From positions 1,756 to 11,160 of the forward strand of contig CAJUQO010000077.1 of the NCBI GenBank assembly GCA_910588295.1: a stretch of 9,405 bases of DNA, written 5' to 3'. Numbering within the stretch: position 1 is the stretch's first letter; each line of letters begins with the position of its first letter. The stretch is from an uncultured Lachnospiraceae bacterium (lineage in GTDB: Bacteria; Bacillota; Clostridia; Lachnospirales; Lachnospiraceae). A program made the translations under genes and the position numbers. The notes under the pieces are model-generated. The model did no database searches and was not told the origin of the DNA. It saw only the letters and a program-made list of their open reading frames with translations. Shown here one piece after another: positions 1 through 6,544 of the stretch.

Positions 1-204
1 AAACTTTCTCAATGTGTCACTCCTGCCATAACCCGGCAGGCCATAAACAAGTATCTGGCCTTTGAGGTATCCCCTTTTTATTTCCTTCATGCCATGCCTG
101 TGGTTGGTCCGGTGAATGGCATGATTGTGGCCGCGTTTGCTTTTGGCCTGGCCTGTGTGGGCTTTTTGGGCCTGTGGAAAGGATGCCGTGATGAGGTTCT
201 ATAA
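1..204 (+). CDS. ABC-2 type permease, C-terminal fragment (runs off the window)
   Basis: Frame 1 is open from the first base and stops with TAA at 202-204, giving the last 67 residues of a protein whose start lies outside the window. The visible part has a short motif SPFYFLHAMPVVG, then a hydrophobic segment (about residues 40-60 of the fragment) and a short basic/acidic tail ending CRDEVL. The C-terminus of the permease at 4015-4815 is arranged the same way: an SPF motif, one last membrane helix and a short charged tail. That resemblance, and the position just ahead of a second permease and an ABC ATPase, make it the first permease of the left-hand transporter. Its stop overlaps the start of the next gene by 14 bases, which suggests translational coupling. 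The substrate cannot be told from this fragment. Confidence 0.72.
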   Translation, partial: KLSQCVTPAITRQAINKYLAFEVSPFYFLHAMPVVGPVNGMIVAAFAFGLACVGFLGLWKGCRDEVL

Positions 205-1021
205 GGTATGGCGCCATGAGGCGGAAAAGGGGATGCCACAGTTGGGGGGGATGCTGGCCCTGGGGATAGGCATGGCCTGGTTTTTCTGTGCCTTATGTGA
301 CGTGGAGGCGCGGGGGTCAGGCATGGCCTGTACCCATTTCATGGATTATTGGACTTACGTGTTTGGCGGGATGGGGGTATACCTGCCAGATGGCAAGACA
401 CCGTTTGAATTCCCGGCGCCTTTCCTGGCCGCGCACCTTCTGGGGCTTTTCCAGCAGGGATACTACTGGGGGGAGGACAGGAAATATATGGAGGCCGTCC
501 GCCTTTTGGGCGCAGGAGGGAGGAAACGCGGCCTGGCCGCCAAATGGTTATGGAACCTGGCCGCCGCGGCAGGTTATTACTTGTGTCTATATGGAGCCAT
601 GGCTCTATACTGCGTCTGCAGGGGGAACGTTTTGGATTTTGGGGGAGATGCCGCCCTGGAAAGAGAACTGTTCGGGGTCTCTTATATAGCGTCCGGTTGC
701 GGGAACGCCCTGAAGTTTATGTCCTGTGTACTACTGGCGGGCCTGGCCCTGCACGGCCTGGTTTTCCTGCTATCCTTTTTCGTGGGAGGGGCGGCCGGGA
801 TGCTGTTTTCGGCGGCCTGCCTGGGGGCTTCCGCTTACTGGGCTACGCCATGGCTGGCGGGGAACCTGGCCATGCCCCTCAGAAGTACCCTGGCGGAGGA
901 AGGGCCTTTCCCGGTAGGGCTGGGGATGGGCGCGGCGACGCTGCTACTGGCCGGAACCCTTTTGGCCGGTTTGTTTTTCATAAGGAAATATAATTTTTTA
1001 GATAAAGAGGAGCGCATATGA
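191..1021 (+). CDS. ABC-2 type membrane permease, second subunit of the left-hand transporter
   Basis: A 276-aa polytopic membrane protein. The frame is open from 125, but I start it at the ATG at 191, which has an AAGGA ribosome binding site 7-8 bases upstream and begins MRFYKVWRHE, a usual basic cytoplasmic lead-in for such permeases. About six membrane segments are visible: residues 18-36, about 75-92, 115-140, a long hydrophobic stretch near 170-220 that fits two helices, and 245-270 before the tail RKYNFLDKEERI. A loop with charged and Gly residues (YMEAVRLLGAGG) follows the second helix, as in the permease at 3183-4022, which looks like its counterpart. It overlaps the upstream permease by 14 bases and the ATPase start by 4 (ATGA), so the genes are probably translationally coupled. 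Its role would be half of the membrane pore; the substrate is unknown. Confidence 0.85.
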   Translation: MRFYKVWRHEAEKGMPQLGGMLALGIGMAWFFCALCDVEARGSGMACTHFMDYWTYVFGGMGVYLPDGKTPFEFPAPFLAAHLLGLFQQGYYWGEDRKYMEAVRLLGAGGRKRGLAAKWLWNLAAAAGYYLCLYGAMALYCVCRGNVLDFGGDAALERELFGVSYIASGCGNALKFMSCVLLAGLALHGLVFLLSFFVGGAAGMLFSAACLGASAYWATPWLAGNLAMPLRSTLAEEGPFPVGLGMGAATLLLAGTLLAGLFFIRKYNFLDKEERI

Positions 1022-1662
1022 AGGATTTGCTGGAGATTCAACACGCATCAAAATGGCTTCGGAAGGCAAAAGTATTAGATGACATCTCGGTGACGTTGGA
1101 ATCGGGGAAAATTTATGGCCTGCAGGGTATTAACGGCTCTGGGAAGACGATGCTTCTCCGGCTGATGGCCGGGCTGATCTACGCGGACATCGGATGGGTA
1201 CGCTGGAATGGAAAGGCGTTGGGCCAGGGGCTGGATTTCCCTGAAGGGACAGGGCTGTTTCTGGAGAAACCGTCTTTTCTGGATCGTTATACCGGGAAGC
1301 AGAACCTGGAGCTTCTGGGAGGGCTCAAAGGGGTATCAGATGATGAGCTTGAGAGAACACTGAAGGATGTGGGCCTGTGGGAGGCCAGGGATAAGAAGTA
1401 TCGGAAGTATTCCTTGGGCATGAAGCAACGCCTTGGCATTGGCGCAGCCCTGCTCGGGGGGCCACGGTTGCTTTTGCTGGATGAACCCTTGAATGCCATT
1501 GACCAGGAAAGCGTAGATCATTTCCAAAAACTGTTTTTGCGGGAACGGGACAGGGGAGCCATCGTAGTCCTGGTGAGCCATGACGCAGCACTTTTGGATT
1601 CGACCTGTGACCGGAAATACCTGATGGAAGGGGGGCGTATCCGACTTGAAACGGAAAAGTAG
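1018..1662 (+). CDS. ABC transporter ATP-binding protein with LanF-type E-loop (left-hand transporter)
   Basis: A 214-aa ATPase subunit that would power the neighbouring permeases from the cytoplasmic face. Motifs in order: Walker A GINGSGKT (residues 37-44), a Q-loop position occupied by Glu83 in LEKPSFL, ABC signature YSLGMKQR (131-138), Walker B LLLLDEP with catalytic Glu156, D-loop NAID (159-162) and switch His188 in LVSHD. All residues needed for ATP hydrolysis are present. Glu in the Q-loop is the feature described for lantibiotic-immunity ATPases (LanF family) and is shared with related BcrA-type ATPases, so a role in peptide or antibiotic resistance, or in export, is likely but not proved. 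The ATG at 1018 overlaps the permease stop as ATGA and has an AGAGGAG site just upstream. The downstream gene overlaps its 3' end by 17 bases. Confidence 0.93.
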   Translation: MKDLLEIQHASKWLRKAKVLDDISVTLESGKIYGLQGINGSGKTMLLRLMAGLIYADIGWVRWNGKALGQGLDFPEGTGLFLEKPSFLDRYTGKQNLELLGGLKGVSDDELERTLKDVGLWEARDKKYRKYSLGMKQRLGIGAALLGGPRLLLLDEPLNAIDQESVDHFQKLFLRERDRGAIVVLVSHDAALLDSTCDRKYLMEGGRIRLETEK

Positions 1663-2275
1663 AAACAAAAAGGTTTTGCTTGGCAGCCTGGCTGTGTTTG
1701 TTTTTCTCCTATGGGGGATCTGCTATATCCGGACGAATAGGGCCGTGTCCAATGTGCCGACAAAGACCTATGCCATGGGGGAGTGGGTGCCCATGGAGGG
1801 GGACAGGCTGAACGGCGGCGGGGACATGTCGGATTATGAGGTGCGCGTCGAGACGGCCGAATTGATGGGCCTGGCGCAGTATGAAGAAAAATATCAGATA
1901 AACTTCACAGATGAGCAGCGGAAGGAAGCGGATCTGCCGGAGATGATTTATGACCTGAAGATCCGAGTACGCAATACTGGCAAAGAACTGCGGGAAGACA
2001 CGGGGATGGATTTCTGGGGCATACCCCTCCAGGGGAAGGAGCTGTATGTGGATACGAACGATGCCCTGTACGACAAGATGAATCCCCAGGCCCAAGGGAG
2101 TATGCAGTTTGCCCTGCGCCCCGGGTCGGAGATGGAATTTCACCTACCCTTTAATATACGTCGGGAATTTTTTAAATCATCCACCTGGAAACATATAGAG
2201 AAGTATGGTTTTTCCCTGGTACTGACGACATACCCGCAGAAAAAGAGAGTGGTTGTAAGAGAGGCTGATTCCTGA
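1646..2275 (+). CDS. Single-pass membrane-anchored extracytoplasmic protein, possibly DUF5028-like
   Basis: A 209-aa protein with a basic N-terminus (KRKSRNKK), one membrane helix at about residues 10-28 and a hydrophilic, beta-rich extracytoplasmic domain of about 180 residues. Its only cysteine (Cys26) sits at the end of the helix without a good lipobox, so I read it as a membrane anchor, not a lipoprotein. I chose the TTG at 1646: it keeps the helix and has a GGAAGGGGGG purine run about 10 bases upstream; no in-frame ATG precedes the helix. The gene overlaps the ATPase by 17 bases, so it is part of the same operon. Its size and layout remind me of DUF5028 proteins found beside clostridial ABC transporters, but that is from memory and unverified. 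It may be an accessory that senses or binds the ligand of the transporter. No enzyme motif is visible. Confidence 0.78.
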   Translation: MKRKSRNKKVLLGSLAVFVFLLWGICYIRTNRAVSNVPTKTYAMGEWVPMEGDRLNGGGDMSDYEVRVETAELMGLAQYEEKYQINFTDEQRKEADLPEMIYDLKIRVRNTGKELREDTGMDFWGIPLQGKELYVDTNDALYDKMNPQAQGSMQFALRPGSEMEFHLPFNIRREFFKSSTWKHIEKYGFSLVLTTYPQKKRVVVREADS

Positions 2276-2381
2276 AATACAGGAAAAACATCCGGCTATC
2301 TGGGGCTTTCCCGTTAAACTGGTAATTATTTTTCCTCGAAAAAACAATCGCTATAAATTAGAAAAGACTATAAACAGCATA

Positions 2382-2445
2382 ACCCGCTTTAAAGGGGCAA
2401 GGGCTACGAAGCAATTCGTTTACCCTTGCCCCTCTAAAGTGGTTT
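2382..2445 (+). terminator. Long hairpin between the convergent operons, possible plus-strand terminator
   Basis: The left arm at 2383-2403 pairs with the right arm at 2423-2442: an uninterrupted 11-bp GC-rich core (arms GGGGCAAGGG and CCCTTGCCCC plus one pair), one mismatch, five more pairs, a G-U pair and two further pairs. The loop contains a second small stem, ACGAA/TTCGT, closed over a GCAA tetraloop (2406-2419). The sequence after the stem is GGTTTTG, only a short T run, so termination is plausible for the plus-strand operon but not textbook. The minus-strand reading has no T run at all. It could also be a dispersed repeat or a structured RNA. Confidence 0.55.
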
Positions 2446-2462
2446 TGTGACAATTTCATAAG

Positions 2463-2484
2463 CGATAAGAATATGCTCTTATCG
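2463..2484. repeat. Short perfect inverted repeat
   Basis: CGATAAGA at 2463-2470 and TCTTATCG at 2477-2484 are perfect 8-bp inverted arms around a 6-base loop. Neither strand shows a T run after it, so I do not call it a terminator. It lies between the long hairpin and the minus-strand terminator; a protein-binding dyad or an RNA stem are both possible. Confidence 0.45.
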
Positions 2485-2525
2485 AACATAAAAGCGGACA
2501 TATTAATTCGCAGTCTAAAGCTACT

Positions 2526-2558
2526 ATAAAAACGCTGCTTAACACTTTCCTTAAGCAG
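2526..2558 (-). terminator. Rho-independent terminator of the minus-strand ABC operon
   Basis: Read on the minus strand, CTGCTTAA (2558-2551) pairs perfectly with TTAAGCAG (2542-2535) across an 8-base loop and is followed by CGTTTTTAT (2534-2526). The stem begins inside the stop codon of the ATPase gene (TAA at 2553-2551), so it ends that operon with almost no untranslated tail. Confidence 0.82.
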
Positions 2559-3195
2559 TTACTTTTTGCAGATATCCCCGATCCATAGTATACACCGTAT
2601 CACACAATACTTCAATGTCTTCCCGGTTATGGCTCACGATCAGCAGGGCTTTTCCCTCGGACTTTAGCTGCAGAAACAGCTTACGCATTTCCCGGACTCC
2701 CTCATTGTCCAGGCCGTTCATGGGCTCGTCCAGAATAATGACGGAGGGATACTCCATGATGGCCTGGGCGATCCCCAGGCGCTGGCGCATGCCCAGGGAA
2801 TATTTGCGGACGGGCTTTCTGTCATCGGGGGAAAGGCCCACCAGCGCCATACATTCGCGGATTCGGTCCGGACCGATTTTCCGCCGGATCCGCGCCAGGT
2901 ATTCCAAATTGCGGAACCCCGATTTCCCGGGGAGAAACGCCGGGGCTTCGATGATAAACCCGGTATCTTCTATAAACGGTATATCCGTCCCGATCCGTTT
3001 CGTCCCCTGCCGGATCTCGCCCTCCGTCACGGACATGAAACCGCAGATACATTTCAGCAGGACCGATTTGCCGGAGCCGTTGCGCCCCACGATGCCGCAG
3101 ACCTGCCCGCCATACAGTTCCAGGTTAATCCCGGAGAGCAGCCGCGCCTCGCCCACTCTCTTGGAAACACACTCCACACTTATCATCTTTTCCAT
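2551..3195 (-). CDS. ABC transporter ATP-binding protein with LanF-type E-loop (right-hand transporter)
   Basis: A 214-aa ATPase, last gene of the minus-strand operon. Motifs: Walker A GRNGSGKS (residues 37-44), Glu83 in place of the Q-loop Gln (IIEAPAFL), signature YSLGMRQR (132-139), Walker B VIILDEP with Glu157, D-loop NGLD (160-163) and His189 in IVSHN. The positions of Walker A and Glu83 are identical to those in the ATPase at 1018-1662, and the length is the same, so the two are clearly related. The frame is open up to 3321, but I start it at the ATG at 3195, which has GAGGAG 6 bases upstream and begins MEKMISVECVSKR; a longer start would run deep into the upstream permease. It overlaps that permease by 13 bases. 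The E-loop links it to lantibiotic-immunity or BcrA-type transporters; the substrate is unknown. Confidence 0.93.
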   Translation of the reverse strand: MEKMISVECVSKRVGEARLLSGINLELYGGQVCGIVGRNGSGKSVLLKCICGFMSVTEGEIRQGTKRIGTDIPFIEDTGFIIEAPAFLPGKSGFRNLEYLARIRRKIGPDRIRECMALVGLSPDDRKPVRKYSLGMRQRLGIAQAIMEYPSVIILDEPMNGLDNEGVREMRKLFLQLKSEGKALLIVSHNREDIEVLCDTVYTMDRGYLQKVTA

Positions 3196-4022
3196 TTTCT
3201 GCTCCTCAACATAATATTTATCAATCCCATCCCCAGGATCGTAACCACAAAAAAGCCGCAGGTATAGGGCAGCGTCACGCCCTCCCGCGCCATATCGCCG
3301 TTGTAATAGGCCGGCTGGCACAGGCTGACCGGCGAAAAACGGTACATCTCCCTCCCGAAAGAATTGAAGATGACCACGTCCAGAAACAGGAACAGCAGGG
3401 ACACGGCCAGGCCCAGCCGGCTTCTGGTCAGGCTGTTGACAGTATAAATGAAAAACCCAAACCAGGCCACGCCGCAGGTCTCCAGTACAAGCGTCAGGAT
3501 CATGGCCTGCCCCGGCGTATATGAAAGAACGGTATAGGGAAACGAAAAGGGGACGGCATATGCCCCGGCGGCGTCTGTCTGCGCCAGCGTGCCGATGATT
3601 TTCCCCCAGGATCCGTCAAAAGAGACCACATCGACCAGGTTCAGGAAAACCAGGGCAAAGATCCCCAGGACAAACAAAAAGGACGCGAAAAGAATATACA
3701 GCAGGGTTCCCGCCTCCCAGGGGCCGGGCCCGGCCCGGTGCAGGATATACAGCTGGTTCTCCCCCACGTCGGCAGCCGCCGACAGCAGGAAGATACCCAT
3801 GGCAAAGAAAAAGATCTGACACAGGTAATCGCTGCAGAGGAAGGGGGGCACCCATGGCGTGACAGACCTGCCCGCATCCAGGCAGAACCCGGCCACCGGA
3901 CGGAGACAGCGGTGTAAAAACAAAAAAAGGAAAATCCCTGCGATGACCGTTTTTTTAGAACCGGCCTGCCTCTCAAACTGATAGAGAAATACCCGTATAC
4001 ATTTTACCGCACATCTACCCAT
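3183..4022 (-). CDS. ABC-2 type membrane permease, second subunit of the right-hand transporter
   Basis: A 279-aa polytopic protein with about six membrane segments: residues 26-44, 63-85, 105-130, 165-190, 198-222 and 252-272, ending with the basic tail RSRKWKR. Its arrangement (basic lead-in, first helix, hydrophobic stretch followed by a Gly-rich loop LHRAGPGPWEAG, paired helices, final helix and basic tail) matches the permease at 191-1021, so the two are probably distant paralogues. The ATG at 4022 overlaps the stop of the upstream permease (TAG at 4017-4015) by 8 bases; a GAGG lies about 10 bases upstream, a weak site, so translation may depend on coupling. The 3' end overlaps the ATPase start. 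It would form half of the transmembrane channel with the permease at 4015-4815. Confidence 0.86.
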   Translation of the reverse strand: MGRCAVKCIRVFLYQFERQAGSKKTVIAGIFLFLFLHRCLRPVAGFCLDAGRSVTPWVPPFLCSDYLCQIFFFAMGIFLLSAAADVGENQLYILHRAGPGPWEAGTLLYILFASFLFVLGIFALVFLNLVDVVSFDGSWGKIIGTLAQTDAAGAYAVPFSFPYTVLSYTPGQAMILTLVLETCGVAWFGFFIYTVNSLTRSRLGLAVSLLFLFLDVVIFNSFGREMYRFSPVSLCQPAYYNGDMAREGVTLPYTCGFFVVTILGMGLINIMLRSRKWKR

Positions 4023-4815
4023 AAAACTGCCGCCTCACCTTCCGTATAAAAATTGCCCCGAAAATCCCTGCCGCGGCCACGGCCAGAGCCAGGCAGCAGA
4101 CGACGGTCATACCGTCCGAAAAAGGGCTCATAAACGCCCGGAACCATCCCCCGGGACGCCATTCTACAGGGACGTCCGCAAATACCGCCAGCATCTCCAG
4201 ACAGTAGGGGAACGCCGCCACCGCCGCCGCGCCGGAAGCCACGTCCAGCGTCCAGGCGGACAGGCAGAGCCCGCCCAGGGCCAGGATGCCGCTCCAGATC
4301 CCCTGCAGAAAAATCAGTACCGCCAGATAAGCCTCCCCGCCGCCCAGGGCCAGCAGGGGATAAAAAGGAAAACCTTCAAATTCAGGCAGGTATTCTGCCG
4401 TCACAACGGGAGTAAAAAAACGGCAAAATGCCGCAAACAGGAAAAGGCCGCAGGCGCAGGCGGCAAAAGCCGAAAAAAATGCGCTTAAAAGCTTTCCCAT
4501 ACAGTAGCCGTAAAAGCCCGCCCGGCTTGCGCTGGCGTAAAGGAGATTGTGCTTCACGTCCCGGCCGTAGCTGAAAGCATAGGGCAGGGCCGCCAGGGCC
4601 GGAATGACAAATTCGCCGTAAAACCCGTTACTGACCGAGTAGTAGAAATAATAGACCACGCCGGGCGCATGGCTGCCGAAAAGAAGGGGAAACGCGTCCC
4701 CGTTATCCAGAACCGGGCAGAACGCAATCCCCAGGACTGACAGGACGAAAACGGGATTCAGCCCCTCATAGATCTCGCCCACGATAAAACGCAGGGACGC
4801 ACGCCTAATTCCCAT
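4015..4815 (-). CDS. ABC-2 type membrane permease, first subunit of the right-hand transporter
   Basis: A 266-aa membrane protein. Hydrophobic segments are visible at about residues 20-36, 67-84, 105-130, 155-180, 190-210 and 237-258, ending IRKVRRQFYG. The loop after the second helix, ALPYAFSYGRDVKHNLLYAS followed by a basic turn and a Tyr-x5-Lys, resembles the ABC-2 permeases common beside LanF/BcrA-like ATPases in Clostridia, in which an ALP motif precedes an acidic residue, an Arg and a Lys. The frame also allows a GTG at 4827, but that codon lies inside the ribosome binding site; the ATG at 4815 follows a full GGAGGTGATC site. It overlaps the upstream gene by 11 bases. Its C-terminus is laid out like the fragment at 1-204. 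Confidence 0.86.
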   Translation of the reverse strand: MGIRRASLRFIVGEIYEGLNPVFVLSVLGIAFCPVLDNGDAFPLLFGSHAPGVVYYFYYSVSNGFYGEFVIPALAALPYAFSYGRDVKHNLLYASASRAGFYGYCMGKLLSAFFSAFAACACGLFLFAAFCRFFTPVVTAEYLPEFEGFPFYPLLALGGGEAYLAVLIFLQGIWSGILALGGLCLSAWTLDVASGAAAVAAFPYCLEMLAVFADVPVEWRPGGWFRAFMSPFSDGMTVVCCLALAVAAAGIFGAIFIRKVRRQFYG

Positions 4816-5923
4816 TGGCAAGATCACCTCCCGTGACCGCGTTGATCCGCAGGGCGTGCCGGGCGCCGTCGCATTCGTAAAGAAACGTCCAGTAAGGGCG
4901 CATCCTGGCCGGCCGGATCAGATCCTCGCCGCTAAGCAGCACATACTCCAGATAAATATCGGTAAATACCGCGGGCTGGTCCAAGATCAGGTTTTCCAGG
5001 GGTTTCTGTGCCTGCGTAAGGGCTTCCCGGGCCGTAATCAATGCCACTTCCTTTTTCTCTTTTACCTGATAGGGAACATTTACATTCAGATAGCGGATGC
5101 CGTCCCGGCTGACTACAGCCTCCACGCCGGAGGGCATGGCCGTATCCCATTCCAGATAAGAAACATGCATCGGCTCATCTTTGCACTGAAACAGCGGCAG
5201 GCCGTCCTGCTCAAAGCAGATATACAGCAGGTAGATGTCCCCAATGCTGTCAAAATCCGTAAGCTCCGCGTTTTCAAGCCCGCCTTCTTCCTGGAACTGC
5301 CGGTACATGTCCTCCAATTCATCTTGGCGGACGGACAATATTTCTGTAACGCGGGTTCCGGCGTCAGTAAACTGCCCCAGCGCGTCCCGGACGAGGCGAG
5401 CGGCATCTTCCTGTGAAGAAAAGGATAATTCCTCCTGCTTTTTCCCGTCTTTATGCTCATCCGTCCAGACGCTTGCGACGCTGAATATCTCATCATCTAT
5501 CTGCGCGGCCCTCTCAAAACAGATCCCCCCGTCGACATAGAAAAACCTTGCGCCGTCGTCGGATCCGACGAGATAGCTGTCCTCGTTATAAGTCTCCGTG
5601 TAGATGTTCCCGATCCCCTGGCTTTCCAGAAATTCCCCTCCCTTTTCCGCGGGGAATTCCGCCAGGTCTACCGTATACTCGGCACACGCCTGCGGCTGCG
5701 GAGGGATTTCCGCCTCAAGATACAGGTTCTCCCCCAGCACGGAGGACAGGCCGCCGGGGGCGGCCCCGTTACTTTCCGGGGACGCATGGTTGTCAGCGGT
5801 GGTTTCGGTTCCGGAACCGGGGGCCATGAGGCCGTTTTTCCTGTTCAGAAAGAAACCCGCAGCCAGGTAAAACAGCAAGCCTGCCACGACGATTCCGATG
5901 ATGATTTTTTTCCGTGTTTCCAT
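4805..5923 (-). CDS. Membrane-anchored extracytoplasmic protein heading the right-hand ABC operon
   Basis: A 372-aa protein with a short basic N-terminus (METRKK), one membrane helix at about residues 6-26, a Gly/Thr/Ser/Pro-rich linker (about 33-60) and a large acidic extracytoplasmic region. The last 60 residues (RPYWTFLYECDG, then LRINAVTGGDL) look like a PepSY or YycI/YycH-type beta fold, where an I-N-A-x-T-G turn is common. I do not recognise a named family for the whole. The frame extends to 5989, but the ATG at 5923 is preceded by AAAGGAG with 8 bases of spacing and gives a normal anchor. Being first in an operon with two permeases and an ATPase, it may be a ligand-binding or regulatory accessory, playing the part that the protein at 1646-2275 plays for the other transporter, though the two show no obvious sequence similarity. 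Confidence 0.83.
   Translation of the reverse strand: METRKKIIIGIVVAGLLFYLAAGFFLNRKNGLMAPGSGTETTADNHASPESNGAAPGGLSSVLGENLYLEAEIPPQPQACAEYTVDLAEFPAEKGGEFLESQGIGNIYTETYNEDSYLVGSDDGARFFYVDGGICFERAAQIDDEIFSVASVWTDEHKDGKKQEELSFSSQEDAARLVRDALGQFTDAGTRVTEILSVRQDELEDMYRQFQEEGGLENAELTDFDSIGDIYLLYICFEQDGLPLFQCKDEPMHVSYLEWDTAMPSGVEAVVSRDGIRYLNVNVPYQVKEKKEVALITAREALTQAQKPLENLILDQPAVFTDIYLEYVLLSGEDLIRPARMRPYWTFLYECDGARHALRINAVTGGDLANGN
4822..4831 (-). promoter_or_regulatory. Full-length Shine-Dalgarno site deciding the permease start
   Basis: The minus strand reads GGAGGTGATC, a ten-base perfect complement of the 3' end of 16S rRNA, 6 bases before the ATG at 4815. It lies within the coding region of the upstream gene, so the permease can be loaded by ribosomes independently of readthrough. 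It rules out the GTG at 4827, which is part of the site. Confidence 0.75.
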
Positions 5924-5953
5924 GATATTTGCTCCTTTGTGTATCACCATAAT

Positions 5954-6010
5954 TTCCCCGCAAAACACCGAAAGAACAAGGTTGTCCATGTTTCCGGCTT
6001 TTGCGGGGGA
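5954..6010. repeat. Inverted repeat upstream of the right-hand ABC operon
   Basis: CCCCGCAAAA at 5956-5965 and TTTTGCGGGG at 5999-6008 are perfect 10-bp inverted arms, extended by a T-G wobble and a T-A pair, with a 33-base spacer that contains ACAAGGTTGT, itself a small dyad. The element lies 31-87 bases before the start codon at 5923, in the promoter or leader of the operon. There is no T run on the minus strand after it, so it is not a classical terminator. A two-site operator or a leader RNA structure are the likeliest readings. I found no convincing -35/-10 pair in 5924-6052. Confidence 0.5.
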
Positions 6011-6052
6011 GGGGGGGACATATTTTTTACGTTATGTAACAGGATAAAATAT

Positions 6053-6486
6053 TCAGGGAGTAAACCGTCCGGAAATCTTTAATGTCTTTGTGCTGGTGCT
6101 GTTTGGCCACTTTCTGCCTTTAAGTGTACTTCTATGCCTTGGATAGACGTCCACGGTATAGGAATAATGTTTTCTTTGCACATATGTTGAAAATCTGTGT
6201 GCTGTTGAAGCCGACTTTCCCCTTCCATCGGATATCCTACATTCAAATTGATTATTAGCTCCCAGGGTATTTGCTACGCTGCCATTCTTTTTATTCAAAG
6301 TAATATACCAGTTAGGTTCTTCATCCGCTTTGCTCCCCGAAGTGAGGTTCTGGTAAGTTCCGCTCTCACAGAAGATGACGAAAATTCAAATGTTTTTGTC
6401 TCCGCAGAGACGGAAACAGGAAGAGCCAATGCGGACATTATCGACAAAGCTATCGCTGCTTTTTTAAAAAATCTATCTAACGCCAT
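6053..6486 (-). pseudogene. Small secreted protein, frameshifted
   Basis: The gene starts at the ATG at 6486 (AAAGGAG site, 5-base spacing) with MALDRFFKKAAIALSIMSAL and a classical signal peptide ending VSAETKTFEF. This frame stops at 6295 after a run of unlikely residues (TSLRGAKRMKNLTGILL). Shifting frame at about 6360 gives an uninterrupted, plausible secreted domain, from GTYQNLTSGSKADEEPNWYI through to KTLKISGRFTP, ending at 6053. The simplest explanation is loss of one G from the GCGG run at about 6359-6362, or a sequencing error there. A second, weaker doubt lies near 6115-6140: YPRHRSTLKG could be read in another frame as QGIEVHLKG. The intact product would be about 144 aa, exported and without Cys pairs or enzyme motifs. 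Family unknown. It sits between TraX and the right-hand ABC operon. Confidence 0.68.
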
Positions 6487-6510
6487 GTTATCTCCTTTCA
6501 AAATTTAATA

Positions 6511-6539
6511 AATTTACAAAAAATATTTCTGACATGCAA
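6511..6539 (-). promoter_or_regulatory. Possible promoter of the secreted-protein pseudogene
   Basis: On the minus strand TTGCAT (6539-6534) and TAAATT (6516-6511) are separated by 17 bases, each matching the vegetative consensus at 4 of 6 positions. It lies 25 bases before the start codon at 6486 and right after the TraX stop. The local AT richness makes a chance match possible. Confidence 0.35.
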
Positions 6540-6544
6540 CAAAC

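Noticed and set aside
2281..2336. AGGAAAAA and TTTTTCCT inverted arms after the left operon
   Set aside because: The arms are 8 bp of low-complexity sequence 40 bases apart, a weak hairpin that could occur by chance.
2615..3214. A 199-codon plus-strand open frame
   Set aside because: It lies entirely opposite the ABC ATPase whose motifs are all intact. The Arg/Ser/Pro-rich translation is a complement artefact.
4827..4827. GTG at 4827 as the start of the permease
   Set aside because: The codon is inside the GGAGGTGATC ribosome binding site that serves the ATG at 4815.
6009..6017. G-rich run near 6005-6017 as a G-quadruplex
   Set aside because: There are only two uninterrupted G runs, fewer than the four tracts needed.
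5453..6082. A 209-codon plus-strand open frame opposite the accessory protein gene
   Set aside because: It runs antisense to a well-supported gene with a signal anchor and ribosome binding site. It has no binding site of its own, and its translation is rich in Arg, Gly and Pro with Cys runs, typical of a GC-rich shadow.
6248..6508. An 86-codon plus-strand open frame over the pseudogene
   Set aside because: The opposite strand carries the signal peptide and ribosome binding site. The plus frame has neither.
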